A DNA stretch of 64,000 bases from JAHEJA01 sp965657215. GTDB taxonomy: Bacteria; Pseudomonadota; Alphaproteobacteria; Rhodobacterales; Rhodobacteraceae. The notes beneath the pieces are model-generated. The model made no database searches. It saw only the letters and a program-made list of their open reading frames with translations, and was not told the DNA's origin. Both the position numbers and the translations under genes were made by a program. Positions 42,321 to 50,110 of this stretch are shown here, in pieces. Positions within the stretch are counted from its first letter, which is position 1; every line of letters begins with the position of its first letter. The stretch spans positions 62,001 through 126,000 of the forward strand of contig CBFHNR010000003.1 in NCBI GenBank assembly GCA_965657215.1, read 5' to 3'.

Positions 42321-44006
42321 ATGGCTTTGGATGAACGCAAAGGTGTTTGGAAATCAGGCAAAGGCAAAGGGCGTCACACGCCAAAGGGCCGTCAATATGA
42401 CGACGCAGCCTTGGCTGATGTGCAAGCCTTATTAGGTGATCGCCCAAGATCGCGTGATCTCTTGATCGAATTCCTGCACTTGATCCAAGATGCCTATGGT
42501 CATTTGTCGGCCGCTCATCTTCGCGCACTTGCCGAAGAGATGCGCCTGTCTATGGCAGAGGTCTATGAGGTCGCCACCTTCTATGCCCACTTTGATGTTG
42601 TCAAAGAAAATGAAACACCCCCGCCCGCATTGACCATTCGTGTGTGCGATAGCCTGTCCTGTGAATTGGCAGGGTCAGAACAGCTTCAACAGGCGCTCGA
42701 AGATGGGCTTGATCCATCTGAAGTGCGTGTTGTGCGTGCGCCTTGTATGGGGCGGTGTGATACGGCTCCTGTTTTAGAATTGGGCCACAACCATATTGAT
42801 CACGCGACGTTTGACAAAGTGACCGCGGCGATTGCGGCGCAAGACACGCATGCGCACCTGCCAGAGTATGAAACATTTGCGCATTACCAAGCAAAGGGCG
42901 GTTATTCCAAACTAAGCGAACTGCGCAGCTCTGGGGATTGGGAAGCCGTGCAAGAAACGGTTTTATCCTCTGGCCTGCGCGGTCTTGGTGGTGCTGGTTT
43001 TCCATCGGGCAAAAAGTGGGGGTTTGTTCGCATGAACGAAGGTCCACGCTATTTGGCCGTCAATGGGGATGAGGGTGAGCCCGGGACTTTCAAAGACCGC
43101 TATTACCTTGAACGCACGCCGCATCTGTTCCTTGAGGGCATGTTGATCGCCGCTTGGGCCGTTGAAGCGGACAAAGCCTTTATTTACATGCGTGACGAAT
43201 ATCCAGCGGTGCTTGAGATTTTGCGCCGTGAGATTACTGCTTTGGAACAAGCAGGGATTGTGGACGAGGGTTATATTGATCTACGTCGCGGGGCAGGAGC
43301 ATATATTTGCGGCGAAGAAAGCGCGATGATCGAAAGCATCGAAGGCAAACGCGGGATGCCGCGTCATCGCCCGCCGTTTGTGGCGCAGGTTGGTATCTTT
43401 AATCGACCAACTTTGGTGCATAATGTCGAGACCCTCTATTGGGTTGCTAAAATCTGTCGTGAAGGGCCAGAGGTTTTATCCTCGGTCGAGAAAAATGGCC
43501 GCAAAGGGTTGCGGAGCTATTCGTTGTCAGGTCGCGTAAATAATCCTGGTGTGCATCTCTTGCCTGCGGGTTCGACGATCACAGATATCATTGAGGCCGC
43601 GGGCGGAATGCTCGAAGGGCATAGCTTCAAAGCCTATCAACCGGGTGGCCCGTCCTCTGGTTTGTTGCCTGCGCATATGAATGATATCCCGCTGGATTTT
43701 GACACGCTTCAACCTCACGGAAGCTTTATCGGGTCTGCAGCGGTTGTGGTCCTGTCGGATCAAGATAGCGCACGCGATGCGGCCTTGAACATGTTGCGGT
43801 TCTTTGAGGATGAAAGCTGTGGTCAATGTACGCCATGCCGCGTTGGCTGTGAAAAGGCGGTGAAGTTGATGCAGGCGAAAACATGGGATCAGGGTCTCTT
43901 GGAAGAGATTAGCACCGCTATGGTCGATGCCTCGATTTGTGGTCTAGGCCAAGCGGCGCCAAATCCCATTCGCCTCACGATCAAGCATTTCCCAGACGAA
44001 ATCTAA
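42321..44006 (+). CDS. fused NuoE/NuoF-type diaphorase subunit of NAD-dependent formate dehydrogenase
   Basis: 561 residues from the ATG at 42321 (GGAG upstream; the frame is open 25 codons earlier). The N-terminal about 170 residues are NuoE-like with a thioredoxin-fold [2Fe-2S] site (CDSLSCELAG, APCMGRCD). The remainder is NuoF-like: GLGGAGFPSGKKWGF for NADH, GDEGEPGTFKDR for FMN, and CGQCTPCRVGC plus a later Cys (SICGLG) for the 4Fe-4S cluster. This fusion is the FdsGB type of soluble formate dehydrogenases that pass electrons to NAD. No formate-oxidising alpha subunit is nearby: ftsY follows. It could also serve another NAD-linked dehydrogenase. Confidence 0.85.
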   Translation: MALDERKGVWKSGKGKGRHTPKGRQYDDAALADVQALLGDRPRSRDLLIEFLHLIQDAYGHLSAAHLRALAEEMRLSMAEVYEVATFYAHFDVVKENETPPPALTIRVCDSLSCELAGSEQLQQALEDGLDPSEVRVVRAPCMGRCDTAPVLELGHNHIDHATFDKVTAAIAAQDTHAHLPEYETFAHYQAKGGYSKLSELRSSGDWEAVQETVLSSGLRGLGGAGFPSGKKWGFVRMNEGPRYLAVNGDEGEPGTFKDRYYLERTPHLFLEGMLIAAWAVEADKAFIYMRDEYPAVLEILRREITALEQAGIVDEGYIDLRRGAGAYICGEESAMIESIEGKRGMPRHRPPFVAQVGIFNRPTLVHNVETLYWVAKICREGPEVLSSVEKNGRKGLRSYSLSGRVNNPGVHLLPAGSTITDIIEAAGGMLEGHSFKAYQPGGPSSGLLPAHMNDIPLDFDTLQPHGSFIGSAAVVVLSDQDSARDAALNMLRFFEDESCGQCTPCRVGCEKAVKLMQAKTWDQGLLEEISTAMVDASICGLGQAAPNPIRLTIKHFPDEI

Positions 44007-44035
44007 AACGCGGTTCCTGTGAAAACCGATGCCTT

Positions 44036-44060
44036 CCTCTTTTCTTATTGAGAAAAGAGG
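44036..44060. terminator. 10-base perfect hairpin between diaphorase gene and ftsY
   Basis: CCTCTTTTCT pairs exactly with AGAAAAGAGG around TATTG. No T-run follows the stem on the plus strand. It may end the diaphorase transcript or lie in the ftsY leader. Confidence 0.45.
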
Positions 44061-44099
44061 ATTAGGTGAGGTGTATCCGTAGTATTCCAGGAGCGCGCA

Positions 44100-45179
44100 A
44101 TGGCATTTTTCTCAAAACTCAAAGACAGGCTGTTCAAGTCTTCTTCGAAGCTCGATGAGGGATTGGATGCGATTGTTGAGGATGGCGGCGAAGTCATCCA
44201 AGAGGCGGTTCCTGATGTGATCGAAGTGGATATTCCGCAAACGCCGCCGCCTGTAGACGATCCCAACGATGCGGCTCCTGTTTCGACTGAGAAACCAGGT
44301 ATTCTAGGGCGATTGATTGGCCGTTCTGAGGATACGACTGTTGTTAAACGCACACTTGATGATGATATGCTTGAGCAATTGGAAGAATTGCTCATTGCCT
44401 CCGATATGGGGGTCGAAACGGCGATGCGTGTCACGGCGAATATGGCCGAAGGGCGCTTTGGTAAAAAGCTGTCTGTGAATGAAATCAAATCTATCCTAAC
44501 AGCCGAAATTGCGCGGATCATGGAGCCCGTGGCCAAGCCCTTGCCGCTTTATGCGAAAAAGCCCCAAGTTGTCTTGGTCGTTGGCGTGAATGGGTCAGGT
44601 AAGACCACGACAATCGGCAAGCTTGCCAGCCAATTCAAAGCGTCGGGGAAATCCGTTGTCATTGCCGCAGGCGATACGTTTCGCGCCGCTGCTGTGGAAC
44701 AATTGCAAGTTTGGGGCGATCGTGCTGGCGTCCCCGTTCTAACGGCACCAGAGGGGTCTGATCCTGCCTCGCTTGCCTTTGATGCAATGACCAAGGCCTC
44801 AGAGGATAACGCGGATTTGTTGATGATTGATACCGCAGGGCGTTTGCAAAATCGGGCTGATCTCATGGAGGAATTGGCAAAAATTGTTCGTGTTATTCGT
44901 AAAAAAGACCCCGACGCGCCGCATAACACATTGCTTGTTCTTGATGCGACCACAGGCCAAAACGCAGTCTCCCAAGTTGAAACGTTTAAAAGCCTCGCAG
45001 ATGTGAGCGGTTTGGTGATGACGAAATTGGATGGAACGGCCAAAGGCGGGGTTCTGGTGTCGCTTGCGGATAAATTTGGCTTGCCTATTCATGCCATTGG
45101 CGTTGGCGAGCAAATTGATGATTTGGCCCCCTTTGATCCAGAAGAATTTGCACGTGCTTTGACGGGATCGGCGTCTTAG
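44100..45179 (+). CDS. ftsY: signal recognition particle receptor FtsY
   Basis: 359 residues: an acidic N-terminal region, then the NG domain with VVGVNGSGKTTTIGKLA (P-loop), DTFRAAAVEQL, DTAGRLQNRADLMEEL and TKLDGTAKGG. This GTPase docks SRP-ribosome complexes at the membrane for co-translational insertion. Length and motif order are standard. Its stop overlaps a possible GTG start of the following transporter gene. Confidence 0.97.
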   Translation: MAFFSKLKDRLFKSSSKLDEGLDAIVEDGGEVIQEAVPDVIEVDIPQTPPPVDDPNDAAPVSTEKPGILGRLIGRSEDTTVVKRTLDDDMLEQLEELLIASDMGVETAMRVTANMAEGRFGKKLSVNEIKSILTAEIARIMEPVAKPLPLYAKKPQVVLVVGVNGSGKTTTIGKLASQFKASGKSVVIAAGDTFRAAAVEQLQVWGDRAGVPVLTAPEGSDPASLAFDAMTKASEDNADLLMIDTAGRLQNRADLMEELAKIVRVIRKKDPDAPHNTLLVLDATTGQNAVSQVETFKSLADVSGLVMTKLDGTAKGGVLVSLADKFGLPIHAIGVGEQIDDLAPFDPEEFARALTGSAS

Positions 45180-45193
45180 TGCGCTTGAGTGAG

Positions 45194-46096
45194 ATGTCGG
45201 ATTGGATCATCTCATTAGAAGGGACGCAGGCGGGACAGTCCTTTGCATTGATGTTGGCCATACTGGCGGCGTTTCTTCATGCCGTTTTTGGAGCCTTGCA
45301 AAAGGGGCGCTATGATCCTTGGCTGTCACGTGGCGCTATTGATTTCAGCTATGGTATTATGGCGCTGCCTATTGCGCTCTTTGTTTTGCCTTTGCCTGAG
45401 GCTGAGTTGATCCCAATCTATGTGGGTGTGTTTTTAATCCACACTGTTTACAAAATTCTACAGGCCTCAGCCTATTCCAAGGGCGCCTATACAGTTGTCT
45501 ATCCTGTGGTGCGCGGAACAGGGCCATTGTTTACCGTGTTCGGAGCCTATTGGTTATTCGGGGAAACCTTTAGCGCGACCCAATGGATTGGGGTTGGTGT
45601 TCTCTTAGCAGGTATCTTTGGTCTAGCTCTTTATAACGTGCTGTTTTTGGTATCTGAGCGTGACACTCTTTGGTCGGCTTTGGGGTTGGCTGTGGTGACA
45701 GGGCTATTTGTGGCGCTTTATACGACTTATGACGCCTATGGCATTCGCACGGCAATCAATCCGCTGACGTTTCTTGCGTGGTTCTTTGTGGTCGATTCAT
45801 TGGCGATGCCGCCCTATGCTGTGTATCGATGGGTGAATATGCCGAACCGTCCACCTGTTGGCCCCTTGATGATCCGCGGATTTATTGGGGGAATTGTCGC
45901 TTTTTTCAGTTTTGGATCAATCATGTTGGCAACACGTCTGGACAAAGTTGGCGAAGCGGCCATATTGCGGGAAACGTCAACGATCTTTGCCGCTTTTATT
46001 GGGTGGGTGTTTTTGAAAGAAACAGTCGGACCAAGGCGTATTTTGTTGATGGCGCTCATTGCTTTGGGTGCAGTCATCGTTGAATTTGGAGGGTAA
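45194..46096 (+). CDS. DMT-superfamily (EamA) transporter
   Basis: 300 residues from the ATG at 45194; a GTG at 45179 overlapping the ftsY stop is an alternative. There are about ten hydrophobic helices with duplicated EamA units (first half with VYPVVRGTGPLFTVFGAYWL, second with ILRETSTIFAAFIGWVFLKE). The substrate is unknown. It sits between ftsY and yciB, all close-packed, so the three form one unit. Confidence 0.87.
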   Translation: MSDWIISLEGTQAGQSFALMLAILAAFLHAVFGALQKGRYDPWLSRGAIDFSYGIMALPIALFVLPLPEAELIPIYVGVFLIHTVYKILQASAYSKGAYTVVYPVVRGTGPLFTVFGAYWLFGETFSATQWIGVGVLLAGIFGLALYNVLFLVSERDTLWSALGLAVVTGLFVALYTTYDAYGIRTAINPLTFLAWFFVVDSLAMPPYAVYRWVNMPNRPPVGPLMIRGFIGGIVAFFSFGSIMLATRLDKVGEAAILRETSTIFAAFIGWVFLKETVGPRRILLMALIALGAVIVEFGG

Positions 46097-46102
46097 GTGG
46101 GA

Positions 46103-46702
46103 ATGGCGGATAAACAAGTGTCACCAATGATCAAAGGGCTATTGGAATATGGTCCTGTTGTCATTTTCTTTGCGACTTATGTGTTGTTCAAGGACAGCGT
46201 GCTGACCCTCGGAGGTCAGGAATATACAGGATTTGTTCTGGCAACGATGGTCTTTGTTCCGCTTTTAATTGCGACAACATTTATCGGCTGGCTCTTAACC
46301 GGTGAAGTGGCCCGCATGCAGGTGTTAACCGTTGTTTTGGTGGTGATTTTCGGCGGTATGACCATTTTGTTCAATGATGAAAAATTCTTTAAAATGAAAC
46401 CGACATTGGTCTACCTGCTCTTTGGAGGCGCTTTGTCTATCGGTCTCTTGCAAGGGAAGTCTTATCTAAGTTCCGTCATGGGCCAAATGGTTGATATGGC
46501 CCATGAGGGATGGATGATCCTGACGCGCCGTATCACAGTCTTTTTCTTTGCGCTTGCGATCTTGAACGAAGCGATTTGGCGGACTCAAACCACGGAAATC
46601 TGGGTTTATTTCAAAACGTTTGGTTTGACGCTGGCGATGTTTGTGTTCCTCGCCAGCCAGTACAAGGTTTTGACGCGCTACGGTAATTTTGAGGACAAGT
46701 AA
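46103..46702 (+). CDS. yciB: inner-membrane-spanning protein YciB (septation protein A family)
   Basis: 199 residues with five to six hydrophobic helices. The family start (MIKGLLEYGPVVIFFATY) and conserved FNDEKFFKMKPT are both visible. In E. coli YciB is linked to septation and envelope synthesis. GAGGG lies before the ATG at 46103; the upstream GTG at 46097 is two codons earlier. Co-transcribed with ftsY and the EamA gene, and convergent with a GST gene directly after the stop. Confidence 0.92.
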   Translation: MADKQVSPMIKGLLEYGPVVIFFATYVLFKDSVLTLGGQEYTGFVLATMVFVPLLIATTFIGWLLTGEVARMQVLTVVLVVIFGGMTILFNDEKFFKMKPTLVYLLFGGALSIGLLQGKSYLSSVMGQMVDMAHEGWMILTRRITVFFFALAILNEAIWRTQTTEIWVYFKTFGLTLAMFVFLASQYKVLTRYGNFEDK

Positions 46703-47407
46703 TTAGTCGCGCTTGAACAGGATCGAATGGCTTTGCTTTTGATCCTGTAGATTTGAGCGTTTCTCCGCGGCGACGGCACGGCCCCTTTGGACAGCTGGAC
46801 GCGCACCAACTGTGTCCAGCCATCGTTTCATATTTGGTTTGTCATCCAATGTTTGTTGCTGCCCTTCCCAAAGTGACGCCCACGGCCAGATAGCCATATC
46901 GGCGATGGAATAAAAGTCACCAGCAACGTATTCGCTTTTCGCGAGTTGCCGATCCAAAACGCCATAGAGACGCCCTGTTTCCGCGCGATAGCGGTCCTTG
47001 GCATAGGGGAGGTCATTGGGTGGCTCCATCGCGGGTGCATATTTTAGAAAATGATGCGCCTGACCTGCCATTGGACCGACGCCCCCCATTTGCCACATGA
47101 GCCATTGATCCACGCTGATGTGTTCGCGCTCAGTTGATCCGTAAAACTGACCAGACTTACGCGCCAAATATTGCAGGATCGCGCCGGATTCAAAAATAGA
47201 AATTGGGTCACCATCAGGGCCATCATGATCCACAATCGCGGGCATTCTGTTGTTTGGGGATTTTTCCAAAAATTCAGGCGCAAATTGATCGCCTGCGCCG
47301 ATATTGATGAGGTGAAGAGCATAGTCAAATCCCATTTCCTCAAGCGCTATGGAAATTTTCCATCCATTCGGAGTGGGCCAATAGTAGAGATCAATGGGTG
47401 TGCTCAT
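46703..47407 (-). CDS. glutathione S-transferase, Nu-class/YfcG-like
   Basis: 234 residues. The N-terminal segment DLYYWPTPNGWKISIALEEM with catalytic-type Thr-Pro-Asn, NNRMPAIVDHDG (cis-Pro) and SIFESGAILQYLA match the YfcG/YghU (Nu) subgroup, which acts as a disulfide-bond reductase with glutathione rather than a classical transferase. The C-terminal helical domain includes DQWLMWQMGGVGPMAGQ, also typical. It is a single gene, divergent from metZ. Confidence 0.9.
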   Translation of the reverse strand: MSTPIDLYYWPTPNGWKISIALEEMGFDYALHLINIGAGDQFAPEFLEKSPNNRMPAIVDHDGPDGDPISIFESGAILQYLARKSGQFYGSTEREHISVDQWLMWQMGGVGPMAGQAHHFLKYAPAMEPPNDLPYAKDRYRAETGRLYGVLDRQLAKSEYVAGDFYSIADMAIWPWASLWEGQQQTLDDKPNMKRWLDTVGARPAVQRGRAVAAEKRSNLQDQKQSHSILFKRD

Positions 47408-47505
47408 GATGTTTCCTTTTTGAATGCTTGGGGCATAGTAGGAAACTTCGATCAGTGAACAAGTGAAATCGCGAAGGTTCCAGTTATTTCTTTAACGCAG
47501 TTCTG

Positions 47506-47534
47506 TTGACGCTTTGTGAGGAGAGGCGTATGAG
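47506..47534 (+). promoter_or_regulatory. sigma-70-type promoter of metZ
   Basis: TTGACG (47506-47511), a 17-base spacer, and TATGAG (47529-47534). The predicted start of transcription near 47541 falls at the first stem of the SAM-II aptamer. Confidence 0.7.
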
Positions 47535-47537
47535 ATG

Positions 47538-47592
47538 CCCGTGGCGATTTGTTACCGGATTGCGGGCCACGTTAAATATGCTGCTAAAAGGT
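47538..47592 (+). ncRNA. SAM-II riboswitch upstream of metZ
   Basis: The conserved order of a SAM-II aptamer is seen: P1 CGTGGC (47540-47545) with GCCACG (47566-47571), the internal GATTTG and ATTGC stretch, the joining GTTAAAT after P1, and the 3' pseudoknot strand GCTGCTAAAAGG. SAM-II riboswitches reduce methionine-pathway expression when S-adenosylmethionine is abundant. A terminator-like hairpin follows directly, which suggests control by transcription attenuation. Confidence 0.9.
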
Positions 47593-47603
47593 CAGGATGA
47601 AAG

Positions 47604-47640
47604 CCCCCCTTTCGCTTGACCGCGTTGATGGGGGTTTTTT
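47604..47640 (+). terminator. riboswitch expression-platform terminator
   Basis: A C-run at 47604-47609 pairs with GGGGG at 47630-47634, an inner CGC/GCG stem sits within the loop, and TTTTTT follows. It is placed between the SAM-II aptamer and the metZ ribosome site. Confidence 0.75.
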
Positions 47641-47664
47641 GTTGGCCGAGTGCCGGAGGATAAG

Positions 47665-48846
47665 ATGGCAAAGTTTACGAATAAGCGCACGCAAATGGTT
47701 CACGGTGGCACACGCCGTAGCCAATATAACGAAGTCAGCGAAGCGGTCTTTTTGACCCAAGGGTTCGTCTATGACACAGCCGAACAAGCTGAGGCACGTT
47801 TTCTAAAGGCGGGCGACGATGAATTCATCTATGCGCGCTACGGCAACCCAACCGTCGCCATGTTCGAAGATCGCATGGCCCTTTTAGAAGGGGCGGAGGA
47901 TGCCTTTGCGACGGCCTCTGGAATGGCGGCCATAAACGGAGCGTTGATGTCTGTGTTGAAAGCTGGCGATCATGTGGTTGCCGCGCGTGCTTTGTTTGGG
48001 TCTTGTTTGTATATCCTCGAAGAGATCCTCACGCGCTATGGCGTCGAGGTCACCCTGATTGATGGAACCGATATCGAACAATGGCGCTCTGCCGTGCGGT
48101 CCGATACCAAGCTGTGCTTTTTTGAAACGATTTCCAATCCAACCTTAGAGGTGATTGATACTGTTGCTGTTGCAGAAATCGCCCATTCGGTTGGGGCATT
48201 GGTGATGATTGATAACGTCTTTGCTACTCCTGTTTATTCGCGCGTTATCGAGCAAGGGGCCGATGTCGTGATCTATTCCGCGACCAAGCATATTGACGGG
48301 CAGGGGCGTACCTTGGGCGGTGTTATCCTTGGGAGCAAAGAATTTATTCGTGGCACAGTTGAACCCTATATGAAACATACGGGCGGCTCCATGAGCCCCT
48401 TTACCGCTTGGGTGATGTTAAAAGGGCTGGAAACGATTGACCTGCGTGTGCGTGCACAAATTGAGACCGCGGAAAAAATTGCGAAGGCTCTACAGGGGCA
48501 TGAGCGCCTGAATAGGATGATTTATCCAGGTCATGCGTCCCATGCTCACTATGATTTGGTGCTTGAGCAGATTGGCAAGGGGGGAACTGTTATCGCCCTT
48601 GATGTGAAGGGCGGCCAAGATGCGGCGTTTGAGTTTTTGAATGCATTAGAGATTGCGGTGATTTCAAATAATTTGGGCGATGCAAAATCTATTGCAACGC
48701 ATCCTGCAACGACAACGCATCAGCGGCTACCTGAGGATCAAAAACAAGAATTGGGGATCTCAAGTGGTTTGATCCGATTTAGCGTTGGTCTTGAGGATCC
48801 CGAGGATTTGATCAACGATATTTCCCAAGCCCTCGCTCAGATTTAA
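47665..48846 (+). CDS. metZ: O-succinylhomoserine sulfhydrylase
   Basis: 393 residues, a PLP-dependent Cys/Met-metabolism enzyme that makes homocysteine from an activated homoserine and sulfide. The PLP lysine is in YSATKHIDGQGRTLGG; substrate segments include YARYGNPTV and TASGMAAINGAL. GxRTLGG and general likeness favour MetZ over MetY. The ATG at 47665 follows GGAGGATAAG; a GTG five codons earlier is an in-frame alternative. It is controlled by the SAM-II riboswitch just upstream, as expected for methionine synthesis. Confidence 0.93.
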   Translation: MAKFTNKRTQMVHGGTRRSQYNEVSEAVFLTQGFVYDTAEQAEARFLKAGDDEFIYARYGNPTVAMFEDRMALLEGAEDAFATASGMAAINGALMSVLKAGDHVVAARALFGSCLYILEEILTRYGVEVTLIDGTDIEQWRSAVRSDTKLCFFETISNPTLEVIDTVAVAEIAHSVGALVMIDNVFATPVYSRVIEQGADVVIYSATKHIDGQGRTLGGVILGSKEFIRGTVEPYMKHTGGSMSPFTAWVMLKGLETIDLRVRAQIETAEKIAKALQGHERLNRMIYPGHASHAHYDLVLEQIGKGGTVIALDVKGGQDAAFEFLNALEIAVISNNLGDAKSIATHPATTTHQRLPEDQKQELGISSGLIRFSVGLEDPEDLINDISQALAQI

Positions 48847-48909
48847 CATAATGACAAAGTCTCGTGATTGATCCAATTGGTCGTAATTGCCGTATAGAAT
48901 AACACAACT

Positions 48910-48931
48910 GGTAATTTACAAGGTAAATACC
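48910..48931. promoter_or_regulatory. inverted-repeat operator candidate upstream of folE2
   Basis: GGTA-a-TTTAC, AAG, then GTAAATACC gives 9-base arms with one bulge, 42 bases before the folE2 start and just after a TATAGAAT -10-like box (48893-48900). FolE2 genes are commonly repressed by the zinc regulator Zur, so a Zur-type site is a reasonable guess; the arms do not match a consensus I can state for this group. Confidence 0.4.
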
Positions 48932-48972
48932 TAAGTTATTACTATCCCATGGCACATCAGGGAGGCCAGACA

Positions 48973-50058
48973 ATGAATATTCATCCAAGAGACGTTGGGA
49001 TCGAGCCCAACGAACAAGACGTAGAATTGGCGATGGATACATTGCGGCGTTGGGTTGCAACAGCGAGCGAAGAGCAGTTGAAACAATGTGATACGGCATT
49101 GCTTGCGCGGATTCTTCCTTATCCTGTTTTGTCAGATACCTATGATGCGGCGTTCACTGTTGACGAGGCTTATAAAGCGTCGATGCCTGATCTTCAAAAT
49201 GGCCCCAGCGCCTTGATCAAAGGGTCGCACAAACGCATTCAGCACGTAGGGATTTCCAATTTCCGCCTTCCGTTGAGCTATACCACACGGGATGGGGCTG
49301 TGCGTTCGCTCGAAACATCTGTTACGGGGTCGGTCAGTTTAGAGGCTGACAAAAAAGGGATCAACATGTCCCGGATCATGCGGAGTTTTTACAAACACGC
49401 AGAGGATCACTTTAGTTTTGATGTGATTGATGCCGCTTTGAATGACTACCTTACCGATCTAGAAAGCTTGGATGCGCGTTTGCAGCTTGGCATGTCCTTT
49501 CCGATGAAGGTTGAAAGCCTCCGCTCTGGTTTGAGCGGGTATCAATATTATGACGTCGCTCTGGAAATGGTGGTCAAGGATGGGGTCCGCACACGGATCA
49601 TTCATTTGGACTATGTCTATAGCTCGACCTGTCCGTGTTCCCTTGAATTATCTGAACATGCACGCCGTGAACGGGGTCAATTGGCAACGCCGCATTCCCA
49701 ACGATCGGTTGCCCGTTTGTCGGTTGCGCTACGCGACGGAGAAGAGGTTCATATCGAAGATCTGATCGAATACTGCCGACAAGCTGTTCCCACGGAAACG
49801 CAGGTCATGGTCAAACGCGAAGACGAACAAGCCTTTGCTGAGTTAAACGCGGCCAATCCAATTTTTGTCGAAGATGCGGCGCGTTTGTTCTGTGAGCAGC
49901 TTGAAAATGATGCGCGCATTGGGGATTTTCGTGTGGTGGCCAGCCACCAAGAAAGCCTTCATAGCCATGATGCGATATCGATCCTAACACAGGGCGATCT
50001 GTTTGAGAGCACATCTTATGAACCTAAGTTGTTTCAAACTTTGATCCACACGCGCTGA
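48973..50058 (+). CDS. folE2: GTP cyclohydrolase FolE2 (type IB)
   Basis: 361 residues, first step of folate synthesis: GTP to dihydroneopterin triphosphate. This type does not need zinc specifically, unlike FolE1. Family segments seen: HVGISNFRLPLSY, SLEADKKGINMSRIMRSF and SSTCPCSLELSEHARRERGQ, with the catalytic Cys. The ATG at 48973 follows GGGAGGCCAG. A single gene. folB and folP, later steps of the same pathway, are encoded at 60.6-62.5 kb. Use of FolE2 suggests zinc-limited, marine conditions. Confidence 0.95.
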   Translation: MNIHPRDVGIEPNEQDVELAMDTLRRWVATASEEQLKQCDTALLARILPYPVLSDTYDAAFTVDEAYKASMPDLQNGPSALIKGSHKRIQHVGISNFRLPLSYTTRDGAVRSLETSVTGSVSLEADKKGINMSRIMRSFYKHAEDHFSFDVIDAALNDYLTDLESLDARLQLGMSFPMKVESLRSGLSGYQYYDVALEMVVKDGVRTRIIHLDYVYSSTCPCSLELSEHARRERGQLATPHSQRSVARLSVALRDGEEVHIEDLIEYCRQAVPTETQVMVKREDEQAFAELNAANPIFVEDAARLFCEQLENDARIGDFRVVASHQESLHSHDAISILTQGDLFESTSYEPKLFQTLIHTR

Positions 50059-50110
50059 ACCAAGGTCAAGGACTTGACAGTTTGGTCGTGACGGTACAAC
50101 CGTTGCCTCA

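Noticed and set aside
47593..47664. Second, tandem SAM-V riboswitch after SAM-II, as reported in some marine bacteria
   Set aside because: The stretch holds a terminator hairpin and then the ribosome site; the core pairing and conserved bases of a second aptamer are not seen.
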